Program-made: the position numbers and the translations under genes
The notes under the pieces: generated by a model
What the model was told of the DNA's origin: nothing
The model's database searches: none
The model's input: only the letters and a program-made list of their open reading frames with translations
Assembly: GCA_014360905.1 (NCBI GenBank)
Contig: JACIWW010000014.1
Span: 1-64,000 of the forward strand
DNA: 64,000 nt
Direction: 5' to 3'
Origin: Chloroflexota bacterium
GTDB lineage: Bacteria > Chloroflexota > Anaerolineae > UBA2200
In this document: in pieces, positions 47,071 to 55,051 of the stretch
Position numbering within the stretch: position 1 is the first letter of the stretch
How the letters are laid out: every line of letters starts with the position of its first letter

Positions 47071-48270
47071 TCACTTCCTCTCTAGCACAATGGCAGCACC
47101 TTGCCCGCCACCAACGCACTCTGTGGCCAGACCCAATGACAAGCCGCGTTTCTGCATTTCATACAACAAGGTGACCACAATGCGCGTTCCAGAGCAGCCG
47201 ACCGGGTGACCGAGGGCGATAGCCCCGCCATTGACGTTCACCTTATCCCAATTCCAACCATATTGGGCCAATTCTTTTCCCACTGACAGGACTTGGGCGG
47301 CGAAAGCTTCGTTCAGTTCAATTAGCTCCATGTCTGTCAGTTTCAGACCTGCTTTCTTCAATGCCTTGGGCACAGCGTATGCCGGCCCGATGCCCATGAT
47401 AGCCGGATCTACGCCAGCATAGGCATAACCCCGAATATAGGCCATGGGCTCCAGTCCCAACTCCTTCGCCTTATCCGCGGTCATCACGAGACAAGCCGCA
47501 GCCCCATCAGAAATGGGACAAGCATTGGCTGGAGTTACTGTGCCTCCCTCTTTAAATACCGCAGGGTACAAAGCAGCCTTTTGTACTGTGAGCCCAGGAT
47601 TGATGCATTCATCTTGGGTAATCAGCTCAGAAGCCACTTCCTGTCCTGCAACCTTCTTTTTCACCTCTACCGGCACGATCTCATCTTTGAACCTGCCCGT
47701 GCGCGTGGCCATGAAAGCCTTTTTGTGCGACTGGACCGCGTATTCGTCTTGCTCCTGGCGGGAGATATGATACATTTCGGCCAGGTTCTCAGCGGTGCGG
47801 CCCATGATCTGGTTACAGATGGGATCCGTAAGCCCCTCCCACAAGGAATCGATGAATGTGGTATGACGCAGTTTAAGTCCCCAGCGTGCACCCCGTACCA
47901 TGTACGGAGCATTGGACATGCTCTCAGTACCACCACACATGAAAATCTCGCCGTCTTCGGCTTGAATAGCCTGAAATGCATTAGTGATTGCTACTTGTCC
48001 CGAAGCACAGTTACGCTGCACGGTGTAGCCAGGCACTTCTTTGGGAATGCCAGCCATCAACGCTGCTACCCGCCCTAGATTGGGTGCGTCGCTGAGCTGA
48101 CCACAACAGCCAAAGATCACGTCATCAATCAGCGCAGGATCGAGCTTGGTTCGATTCAGCACCTCCTTGATCACTCGAGCAGCCAGATCTTGGGCGGTGA
48201 TGTCTTTGAGCCCACCGCCGTGTCGTCCAATGGGTGTCCGTACTCCTCCGACAATGACAACTTCTTTCAT
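47071..48270 (-). CDS. Acetyl-CoA acetyltransferase / 3-ketoacyl-CoA thiolase
   Basis: The 399-residue thiolase cleaves 3-oxoacyl-CoA with CoA, or condenses two acetyl-CoA. The nucleophilic Cys is in VQRNCASGQVA near residue 88, the His in ELNEAFAAQ near 345 (NEAF motif) and GGAIALGHPVGCSG near 350-365, and the acid/base Cys in ECVGGGQGAA near 387. GGAGG five bases before the ATG fixes the start. It is the first gene of the 17-gene leftward block, preceded by a roughly 240-base leader containing a terminator-like hairpin. Confidence 0.94.
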   Translation of the reverse strand: MKEVVIVGGVRTPIGRHGGGLKDITAQDLAARVIKEVLNRTKLDPALIDDVIFGCCGQLSDAPNLGRVAALMAGIPKEVPGYTVQRNCASGQVAITNAFQAIQAEDGEIFMCGGTESMSNAPYMVRGARWGLKLRHTTFIDSLWEGLTDPICNQIMGRTAENLAEMYHISRQEQDEYAVQSHKKAFMATRTGRFKDEIVPVEVKKKVAGQEVASELITQDECINPGLTVQKAALYPAVFKEGGTVTPANACPISDGAAACLVMTADKAKELGLEPMAYIRGYAYAGVDPAIMGIGPAYAVPKALKKAGLKLTDMELIELNEAFAAQVLSVGKELAQYGWNWDKVNVNGGAIALGHPVGCSGTRIVVTLLYEMQKRGLSLGLATECVGGGQGAAIVLERK

Positions 48271-48330
48271 CTAACCCTCCTTGGCATAGTTTTTTGGCTT
48301 TGTCTTATATTAACTGAGCACTGGCGACTT

Positions 48331-48511
48331 AAAAACAACCGGCAAGAGCCCCGCATGGGAAATGATTCCCGTGACGGATTCTTGCCGGTCATTGGGTAGA
48401 TGCGATAAACTAAAACAAGGAGAAGTACTAAAGTGCACCTTCCTCCTTTCAAGCATCGTTGCTCATCTCCTCAGCTTTGCTCATCATTGTGGCATGACAC
48501 GTTTGGAAAGC
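48331..48511 (-). promoter_or_regulatory. Structured leader RNA of the thiolase block, riboswitch/attenuator candidate
   Basis: From the predicted transcription start near 48511 the leader can form a 5-bp stem (GATGC 48399-48403 with GCATC 48453-48457). This encloses a nine-pair hairpin (48417-48425 with 48439-48448, one bulge) that holds an AAAGGAGG sequence. A perfect 10-bp stem follows (ACCGGCAAGA 48338-48347 with TCTTGCCGGT 48380-48389), then TGTTTTT on the minus strand. The last stem looks like an intrinsic terminator placed about 60 bases before the thiolase ATG. I do not recognise a known riboswitch class. Confidence 0.5.
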
Positions 48512-48517
48512 AGCAGT

Positions 48518-48546
48518 ATTCTACAACAAATTCGTGAAAAAGGCAA
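48518..48546 (-). promoter_or_regulatory. Promoter of the thiolase block
   Basis: Minus strand: TTGCCT (48541-48546), 17-bp spacer, TAGAAT (48518-48523). Confidence 0.6.
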
Positions 48547-48610
48547 CTTGGTGATAGAATTCACAATCTCCCCCGGTGGGCTCTTTTGCTCACGCTTTCG
48601 CTGCGGTTAC

Positions 48611-48624
48611 TTGCATCTATGCAA
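48611..48624. promoter_or_regulatory. 14-bp palindrome between divergent promoters
   Basis: TTGCAT-CT-ATGCAA is a perfect inverted repeat lying between the thiolase-block promoter and the mutL promoter, a position suited to an operator. The rest of the 480-base gap 48271-48752 holds the two promoters and the leader RNA; no gene is seen in it. Confidence 0.4.
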
Positions 48625-48659
48625 ATGGAATCGGGCAAGAGCCAGCGCCTTGGCTGCTT

Positions 48660-48687
48660 TTGAGAATTATCTGTCATATGGTACAAT
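48660..48687 (+). promoter_or_regulatory. Promoter of mutL
   Basis: TTGAGA (48660-48665), 16-bp spacer, TACAAT (48682-48687). Leader of about 60 bases. Confidence 0.6.
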
Positions 48688-48752
48688 GTAACATCCTCCA
48701 CAGAAATTAGTGTGGCCGAAAGCAGGTTTTGAGTGTTTCTGGAGCACATATT

Positions 48753-50531
48753 ATGCCTATCCGAATATTGCCACCCCAGGTAGCGAGCAAGATCGCAGCT
48801 GGGGAAGTGGTAGAGCGACCAGCCTCTGTGGTCAAAGAACTAGTCGAAAATGCCATTGATGCTGGCGCGACCGATATTCGCATTGAGCTAAGAAATGGCG
48901 GGCGCCGTCTTATTCGCGTCAATGACAACGGTTGTGGCATTCCCGAAGATGAGGCAGCTTTGGCTTTTGCACGGCATGCAACAAGCAAGATCTCCAGTGA
49001 ACAAGACCTCTTGCGCATCCAAACTCTGGGCTTCCGTGGCGAGGCCCTAGCCAGCATAGCGGCTGTATCTCAAGTAACTATGCTCACCTCCGTACGAGAT
49101 GGGGGAGCAGGCATCTTATTGCGTTTAGAGGGCGGCGAACTCGTACAAAGAGAAAAACATGCCAGTCGCCCAGGAACTGTGGTCACCGTGGAGAATCTTT
49201 TCTACAACACCCCTGCCAGGCTCAAATTCCTGCGTTCAGAAGCCACAGAAAGCAGCCATATTATCAAACTCGTCGGCGCTTATGCCATTGCCTACCCTGA
49301 ATTACGCTTTACTCTGATCGAGAATGGCAAGCTAGTCCTGCAAACATCCGGCACCGGCAAATTGTACGATGTGCTGGTCAAAGTCTTTGGATTGGAGATA
49401 GCCCAGCAGATGCTGGAGATTCAACCGGAGGAGAGTGTGCCAAACCACGATCTCCCACCCCAACCTAGCAGCGAAGTGCGCGTGCAGGGGTATATTGGAA
49501 GCCCCAGCCTACATCGGGCTACACGGGATTACCAACTCTTTTTCGTCAACCGTCGCTGGATAAAGGATCGTTCGCTCAGCTATGCAGTCGAGGAAGCCTA
49601 CCGTACCATTTTGCCAACTGGACGTTATCCCGTAGCCATTTTGAACATTACGATGCCACCAGCCGATGTGGATGTCAATGTGCATCCGACCAAGCGTGAG
49701 GTACGTTTCCGCGAGCCAAGAGGGGTCTTTGCCGCTGTCCAGCGTGCAGTGCGCTACACTGTGTTGCAACAATCTCCCGTGGCTACAGCGACTGGCCGAC
49801 CTGCAGCAATGCTACCTCGCGAATGGGAGAGGTATCAACCACAACTTCTCAAGCCTCTTGCCTCGGAAGCAGGCCTTACCCCTGCACAGATGGCATTGGA
49901 GATACAACGCACTGCCGATGTAGAGCCAGCCATGATCAGCAGCGTTCCCATGTTGGAGCGGCTGCCTATGCTTCGTGTGCTTGGACAGGTTCGGCAAACG
50001 TACATCATCGCCGAAGGGCCAGATGGTCTCTACCTGATTGACCAGCACGCTGCTCATGAACGGGTCCTTTTTGAACAATTGCAAGCGGAGCATGCCAGCA
50101 TGACTGCATCTGCACAGAATCTACTGCAGCCATTGCCCATTGAATTGCCACCTCACCAACGCAGCTTGCTGGATGCCATTTTGGAACCCCTGAGCGCGCT
50201 TGGTTTTGACATTGCACCTTTTGGTGGTGACACCTATCTGGTTCGTGCTATCCCCTCAACTTTACAACCAGCGGATGTGCCAGACGTGATCGCCGAACTG
50301 CTCGATGTGGCCAGCGAGGGACGTGACACAACTCTATCGGCCGAGCGTCTGTTGACCATCATTGCTTGCCACGGCGCAGTACGTGCTGGTCAGACCCTTA
50401 CGCTAGATGAAGCGCGTGAACTGGTCCGGCTATTGGAAAAAACCACTTCCCCTTACACCTGTCCACATGGGCGGCCTACCATGATCCACCTGAGCTCAGC
50501 GCAACTAGAACGAAGCTTCAATCGGCGATAG
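48753..50531 (+). CDS. mutL: DNA mismatch repair protein MutL
   Basis: The 592-residue protein couples mismatch recognition by MutS to strand incision. The N-terminal GHKL ATPase shows KIAAGEVVERPASVVKELVE near residue 14, DNGCGIP near 58 and GFRGEALASI near 93. The C-terminal domain holds the metal-dependent endonuclease motif DQHAAHERVLFEQ near 430, along with ACHGAVRAGQ near 540 and CPHGRPT near 570. It is thus a nicking MutL, as in bacteria without MutH. TGGAG eight bases upstream fixes the ATG at 48753. No mutS gene is adjacent. Confidence 0.95.
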   Translation: MPIRILPPQVASKIAAGEVVERPASVVKELVENAIDAGATDIRIELRNGGRRLIRVNDNGCGIPEDEAALAFARHATSKISSEQDLLRIQTLGFRGEALASIAAVSQVTMLTSVRDGGAGILLRLEGGELVQREKHASRPGTVVTVENLFYNTPARLKFLRSEATESSHIIKLVGAYAIAYPELRFTLIENGKLVLQTSGTGKLYDVLVKVFGLEIAQQMLEIQPEESVPNHDLPPQPSSEVRVQGYIGSPSLHRATRDYQLFFVNRRWIKDRSLSYAVEEAYRTILPTGRYPVAILNITMPPADVDVNVHPTKREVRFREPRGVFAAVQRAVRYTVLQQSPVATATGRPAAMLPREWERYQPQLLKPLASEAGLTPAQMALEIQRTADVEPAMISSVPMLERLPMLRVLGQVRQTYIIAEGPDGLYLIDQHAAHERVLFEQLQAEHASMTASAQNLLQPLPIELPPHQRSLLDAILEPLSALGFDIAPFGGDTYLVRAIPSTLQPADVPDVIAELLDVASEGRDTTLSAERLLTIIACHGAVRAGQTLTLDEARELVRLLEKTTSPYTCPHGRPTMIHLSSAQLERSFNRR

Positions 50532-50587
50532 GGTGAGCTGCTAGACACAGGTTTGACTAGAGCATGCCCTTATAAGAGGAGGGCTAT

Positions 50588-51067
50588 ATGGAGGATACTT
50601 TCTATCGAGATAGGAGCAAAGGGATCATTGCGGGCGTGTGCGCTGGCCTGGCAGAGTATTTCGGTGTCAGCCCAGTATTATTGCGCCTTATCTTCATTCT
50701 GGTCGCTTTGGCAAACGGACCGGCAGTATTATCTTATATCGTTTTGTGGATTATTTTGCCAGAAAGGTCAACCATTGGCTCTCCACAGCGGGAGACAGTG
50801 CGCGATAATGTGCGCGAGATGGGTGCGGAGGCACGCAGCCTGGGTCGAGAGCTGCAGGCAATGTTTGGCGGCGAGAGCCAAGCAGTTGGCTCAAGCAACC
50901 GCGTTATCTGGCTGGGCGCCCTGCTCATCCTTATTGGCGTGGCCTTTCTAGTGGACAGCCTTCACTTATTTAGCTGGTTCCGCCTAGATCAGTTATGGGC
51001 AATCGCCTTGATTCTAGCAGGTATAGTGCTGTTGAGTCGGGCACTGCGCAATATAAGAAAGGAATAG
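50588..51067 (+). CDS. PspC-domain membrane protein
   Basis: The 159-residue protein starts with a complete PspC domain (RDRSKGIIAGVCAGLAEYFG near residue 7, followed by a membrane helix ending in VLWIILPE). After a charged segment come two further hydrophobic helices resembling the DUF5668/LiaF N-terminal region. PspC proteins take part in envelope-stress responses at the cytoplasmic membrane. AGGAGG before the ATG supports the start. The LiaF-like gene follows six bases later, so both are in one operon, possibly with mutL upstream (56-base gap). Confidence 0.85.
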   Translation: MEDTFYRDRSKGIIAGVCAGLAEYFGVSPVLLRLIFILVALANGPAVLSYIVLWIILPERSTIGSPQRETVRDNVREMGAEARSLGRELQAMFGGESQAVGSSNRVIWLGALLILIGVAFLVDSLHLFSWFRLDQLWAIALILAGIVLLSRALRNIRKE

Positions 51068-51073
51068 AGATTT

Positions 51074-52000
51074 ATGGAAGAAAGACGATATCGTCCTAGC
51101 ATCGTTGGCCCTCTGCTTTTGATCGCCGCAGGCGTTCTGCTTTTGCTCAACCAGATGGGTAAGCTCCCCTGGAGTGTATGGGGAACCCTGTGGCGCTTTT
51201 GGCCGGTTATCCTGATCTTGATCGGCCTGGAAATTTTGATCAGCATGGGTCGCTCAATCATCTGGTACATCGTAGGCTTGCTCATCGCGCTTGTAGTCCT
51301 GGCCGGCGTGATTGGTTACGCAGTGTATCAAGGGGAGAAAGTCGCTGTTACATCGCCCGTGACCCGGACGGAAACGATATCGGAGGCAATGCAAGATGCA
51401 GACACCGGCCACATCACATTGAAATTTGGAGCCGGAAGAGTCGACATTGGCGTTTTGGCTGATTCGCCGAAATTCATGGAAGGCGAGCTGGTATACGCCC
51501 GGTATTTATTGCAAGCGGAGAGGACTTTTCGCATCCAGAATGGTCGTGCCGAGTTTTCCCTGTTTGCCCGAAGTCAACCGATTCCTTTCTGGATACCTGG
51601 AGATGTCGCGGGCGAGCATTGGGTTCTCCGATTCACTCCGCGCATTCCTCTCGAAATGGATGTGAGCACAGGCGTGGGCGAAGTGGATATGGATTTGAGT
51701 GGTCTTAGGGTTACTCGCCTCGACATTCGTACTGGCGTTGGCGAGACAGTCATTACTTTTCCCGCCGCTGCCGGACTGACCCAAGCCTCCATTGAAGCTG
51801 GCGTTGGGGCCATCACAGTGCAGATACCCAAGACCGTGGGAGCGAGGATCCATGTATCCAAAGGTTTGGGCTCGGTGCAGGTTGGCAAACCGCGTTTCAT
51901 TCGCACGGACGGTGTATATCTGAGCACAGACTACACGACAGCGGAAAACAAACTAGAATTGGAGATCAGAGGAGGATTAGGGGCTATCACGATCAGATAG
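51074..52000 (+). CDS. LiaF-like envelope-stress protein
   Basis: The 308-residue protein has four hydrophobic helices at the N-terminus (residues 10-90, DUF5668-like). The C-terminal half is beta-rich with repeated GVGEVDMDLSGL, GVGETVITFP and GVGAITVQIP units, matching the toast-rack fold of LiaF C-terminal and related DUF2154 domains. In Firmicutes LiaF restrains the LiaSR response to cell-wall damage. No LiaS or LiaR homologue is in the window, so only the family resemblance is firm. AAAGGA nine bases before the ATG supports the start, and a strong bidirectional terminator follows. Confidence 0.8.
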   Translation: MEERRYRPSIVGPLLLIAAGVLLLLNQMGKLPWSVWGTLWRFWPVILILIGLEILISMGRSIIWYIVGLLIALVVLAGVIGYAVYQGEKVAVTSPVTRTETISEAMQDADTGHITLKFGAGRVDIGVLADSPKFMEGELVYARYLLQAERTFRIQNGRAEFSLFARSQPIPFWIPGDVAGEHWVLRFTPRIPLEMDVSTGVGEVDMDLSGLRVTRLDIRTGVGETVITFPAAAGLTQASIEAGVGAITVQIPKTVGARIHVSKGLGSVQVGKPRFIRTDGVYLSTDYTTAENKLELEIRGGLGAITIR

Positions 52001-52009
52001 ATCTCTAGA

Positions 52010-52060
52010 AAAAGTGTCTCCAATCCTATTGCTCGCAAGGATGGGAGACACTTTTGCTGC
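52010..52060. terminator. Bidirectional terminator between convergent genes
   Basis: AAAAGTGTCTCC (52010-52021) and GGAGACACTTTT (52044-52055) form a perfect 12-bp stem, extended inside by ATCCT with AGGAT. A T-run follows on the plus strand, and five T follow on the minus strand, so it can serve both flanking genes. Confidence 0.9.
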
Positions 52061-52112
52061 TTATCAGACAAGGAGACTGTAACGAAATAGCTCAGTCTAG
52101 CTAACTGATGAC

Positions 52113-53438
52113 CTAGATTTCTTCCTCTGCTTTAGTAAGCGCTCGCTCAAAAATCTCCAATCCCTCATCTACTAGGTCTGCCGTAACGTTCAACGCAGGC
52201 ATAAACCGCACAGTGCTCATTCCGCAACCCAGGATCAGCAGTCCCATTTGGAAGCAATTTTGCACGATGGCATCGCGCAGTTCTACCGCGGGTTCCTTCG
52301 TATCCTTATCCTTGACCAACTCAACGCCGATCATCAATCCCAGGCCCCGCACATCACCTATAGAGGAGTGTTTACCCTGCATGTGTTTGAGTTTTTCTAT
52401 TAACCTCTCACCCATCCGGGCAGCGTTTTGCATATAGCCTCCCTCGATGAGACGAATCGTTGCCAATGCCGCTGCACACGAGATGGGGTTGCCTCCAAAA
52501 GTATTGCCGTGTGCACCAGAAGGCCACGTCATTTGACGCTTGCTTGCCACCATGGCTCCCAATGGCATCCCTGAGGCGATGCCCTTTGCAATGCAAACGA
52601 TATCCGGCTCCACGCCCCAGTGCTCAATGGCGAACATTTTGCCCGTGCGCCCCATGCCGGCTTGTATCTCGTCGTCAACGAGCAAAATGTCGTACTTATC
52701 AGTCAGTTCGCGCAGCCGCTGATGATAGAGAGGCGGAGGAACCACATACCCACCTTCGCCTTGGATTGGTTCAACAAAGATGGCAGCTACCTCTTCAGGA
52801 GAAACAAGCCTCCTGAAAAGAGTATCCTCAATGTATTTCACACAATAGACATCGCAAGAGGGGTATTCGAGATTGTAAGCACAGCGGTAACAGTAGCCAT
52901 AGGGCACGTGTGTCACCCCTGGCACCAGAGGCGAAAAACCTGCCCGATGCACATACTTAGATGCTGTCAATGACAGGGCACCCATACTGCGTCCGTGAAA
53001 TGCTCCGAGAAAAGCAATCATCCGTGTGCACCCTGTGGAATAGCGCGCTAGCTTGAACGCCGCTTCGACCGCTTCCGTACCGGAATTGGTGAAAAAGACT
53101 TGTTTTTGCTCTCGTCCTGGCACAATGGCATTGAGTTTCTCAGCCAACTCTATCTGCACCTTGTAGTAAAAATCGGTCCCAGACATGTGGATGAACCTGT
53201 CCGCCTGGTCCTTGATTGCCTGTACTACTTCGGGATGGCAATGTCCGGTAGCGTTGACCGCAATGCCTGCAGTAAAGTCGATGAATTGGTTTCCATCTAT
53301 ATCCCATACCAGAGAGCCTCTGCCATGATCCATCACGAAAGGATACGATCTTGTATACGATGGCGAAATGACCTCGGCATCCCTCTTTACATACTGCTGA
53401 GCCAGAGGCCCAGGAATTTCCCGCTTTGTTTCTGACAT
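52113..53438 (-). CDS. Class III aminotransferase (acetylornithine/4-aminobutyrate type or amino-acid racemase relative)
   Basis: The 441-residue PLP enzyme has FTNSGTEAVEAAFKLAR near residue 115, the FHGRSMGALSLT motif near 147, EPIQGEGGY near 225, DDEIQAGMGRTG near 255 and the PLP lysine in CIAKGIASGMPLGA near 285. A cysteine-rich insertion (GYCYRCAYNLEYPSCDVYC, about 180-200) is shared by pattern with archaeal Thermococcales homologues, some of which act as amino-acid racemases. Substrate is therefore open: ornithine, 4-aminobutyrate or racemisation. No arg or gab genes are adjacent. AAGGAGG fixes the ATG. It has its own promoter and is divergent from the glycerate kinase gene. Confidence 0.85.
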   Translation of the reverse strand: MSETKREIPGPLAQQYVKRDAEVISPSYTRSYPFVMDHGRGSLVWDIDGNQFIDFTAGIAVNATGHCHPEVVQAIKDQADRFIHMSGTDFYYKVQIELAEKLNAIVPGREQKQVFFTNSGTEAVEAAFKLARYSTGCTRMIAFLGAFHGRSMGALSLTASKYVHRAGFSPLVPGVTHVPYGYCYRCAYNLEYPSCDVYCVKYIEDTLFRRLVSPEEVAAIFVEPIQGEGGYVVPPPLYHQRLRELTDKYDILLVDDEIQAGMGRTGKMFAIEHWGVEPDIVCIAKGIASGMPLGAMVASKRQMTWPSGAHGNTFGGNPISCAAALATIRLIEGGYMQNAARMGERLIEKLKHMQGKHSSIGDVRGLGLMIGVELVKDKDTKEPAVELRDAIVQNCFQMGLLILGCGMSTVRFMPALNVTADLVDEGLEIFERALTKAEEEI

Positions 53439-53473
53439 AATTCGCTATCCTCCTTGATATGTGGTTATGCGCT

Positions 53474-53503
53474 ATTATAACCTCCAAAAACGGTATTCTC
53501 CAA
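53474..53503 (-). promoter_or_regulatory. Promoter of the class III aminotransferase gene
   Basis: Minus strand: TTGGAG (53498-53503), 18-bp spacer, perfect TATAAT (53474-53479). Confidence 0.55.
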
Positions 53504-53538
53504 AAGAGCAAGGCATGTTGGTAACGTCGGCCTAGACT

Positions 53539-53566
53539 TTGACATCCCCTGCTTTTGCATTAGAAT
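53539..53566 (+). promoter_or_regulatory. Promoter of the lower-glycolysis group
   Basis: Perfect TTGACA (53539-53544), 16-bp spacer, TAGAAT (53561-53566). Leader of about 15 bases before the ATG at 53588. Confidence 0.75.
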
Positions 53567-53587
53567 CAAAACAATGAGGTAAGGCTC

Positions 53588-54952
53588 ATGAAACTTGCGC
53601 AACAACCTGTTGCATTCGAACTTGACTTGCCAGGCACAGCAACCGAGCATGTAGTGGCCATCATGGAGGCAGCGCTTCTGGCAGCAGACCCAGTCGAAGC
53701 AGTGAAACGCAATGTCGGCCTGCAGGGAAATACTCTGCGTGTTGGCACTGCATCTTATGAACTGCACAGGTACGAGCACATCTACGTCGTGGGAGCAGGC
53801 AAGGCAAGTGCCGCCATGGCCTTGGCCTTGGAGGACATCCTGGGCGAGCGCATCACGGCAGGCTGGATAAATGTCAAGGATGGCTACACAGCACCGACGC
53901 GTCGGATTACTATCCATGAAGCTGGCCACCCGCTTCCTGATGTGCGCAGCGTAGAGGGTACCCGCCAAACGGTCTCCTTGCTGAAGCAGGCAGAGGCAAC
54001 AGATTTGGTATTCTGTCTCATTTCTGGCGGTGGTTCTGCCTTGATGACATTGCCTGTGGATGGCATCTCTCTCAGTGATATCGAGCTCTTGACTCAGGCT
54101 CTGTTGCGCAGTGGTGCTACCATCACCGAAATGAACACCGTTCGGAAACACCTGTCTCAGGTCAAGGGCGGTCAGCTTGCCAGACTCGCTTATCCGGCAC
54201 AAGTCATTTCCCTGATCCTCTCTGATGTCATTGGCAGTCCTTTGGATGTCATCGCTTCAGGGCCGACAAGCCCTGACCCCACGACATTCGCCCAGGCTTA
54301 TGAGGTGTTACAGAAATACCACTTGCTCCAGGACGTGCCTGATTCAATTGTGCGTCATCTTCAGCAAGGCATGGAAGGACAGATCCCTGAAACACCCAAA
54401 GCGCAGGATGAAGCCTTTGGTCGCGTACAGAACCTAGTCATCGCCAGCAACGAACACGCCGCTCACGCAGCTCTGGACAGGGCACGCCAGGTCGGCCTGA
54501 ACAGCCTGCTTCTGTCAACGTTTGTCGAGGGTGAAGCACGAGAGGTGGCCAAGGTCTTTGCTGCCATAGCCAGAGAGATTGTTCACTCCGGCCAGCCAGT
54601 ATCCCGCCCCGCTTGCATAATTGCTGGAGGGGAGACCACGGTTTCTGTGCGTGGTCAAGGCCTTGGCGGACGGAATCAGGAATTGGCCTTGGCAGCAACA
54701 CCGCTCATCGCTGGTTTGGACAAGGTGGCCATTATTTCACTGGGTACGGATGGTACGGATGGACCAACCGATGCTGCCGGTGCAATCGCTACAGGCAGCA
54801 CAATCAGCCGGGCGGCTCAAAAAGGACTATCAGTTGCCAGCTATCTAGCTAATAACGATGCCTATCACTTTTTCCAGATTCTGGGAGATTTGTTTATTAC
54901 CGGTCCCACCAATACGAACGTAAATGATCTTATCTTTGTCTTTGCATTTTAG
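53588..54952 (+). CDS. Glycerate 2-kinase (MOFRL/GckA family)
   Basis: The 454-residue enzyme should phosphorylate glycerate to 2-phosphoglycerate, feeding enolase. The N-terminal DUF4147 domain shows VVGAGKASAAMALALE near residue 67, HPLPDVRSVEGT near 118 and CLISGGGSALM near 145. The C-terminal MOFRL domain has GGETTVSVRGQGLGGRNQEL near 345 and GTDGTDGPTDAAGA near 380. It opens a rightward group with pyruvate kinase, phosphoglycerate kinase and phosphoglycerate mutase, consistent with glycerate entering lower glycolysis. The family is also annotated as hydroxypyruvate reductase TtuD, an older name. Confidence 0.9.
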   Translation: MKLAQQPVAFELDLPGTATEHVVAIMEAALLAADPVEAVKRNVGLQGNTLRVGTASYELHRYEHIYVVGAGKASAAMALALEDILGERITAGWINVKDGYTAPTRRITIHEAGHPLPDVRSVEGTRQTVSLLKQAEATDLVFCLISGGGSALMTLPVDGISLSDIELLTQALLRSGATITEMNTVRKHLSQVKGGQLARLAYPAQVISLILSDVIGSPLDVIASGPTSPDPTTFAQAYEVLQKYHLLQDVPDSIVRHLQQGMEGQIPETPKAQDEAFGRVQNLVIASNEHAAHAALDRARQVGLNSLLLSTFVEGEAREVAKVFAAIAREIVHSGQPVSRPACIIAGGETTVSVRGQGLGGRNQELALAATPLIAGLDKVAIISLGTDGTDGPTDAAGAIATGSTISRAAQKGLSVASYLANNDAYHFFQILGDLFITGPTNTNVNDLIFVFAF

Positions 54953-55051
54953 AAATGAGCAAAGTCAGCGAAGGGAACAACTCCGCCGAATATCAGGCAC
55001 GGAATCTCGATCAGCTTGTAGCATGGGGAGATAGCGTAGAGAGGCGTGCTT

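Noticed and set aside
48267-48452. 61-codon frame in the thiolase leader, beginning at an SD-like AAAGGAGG
   Set aside because: Composition is not protein-like, the start overlaps the SD-like sequence itself, and the region is better explained as structured leader RNA.
50553-50576. TTGACT and TATAAG before the PspC gene
   Set aside because: The spacing is 12 bp, too short for a sigma70 promoter.
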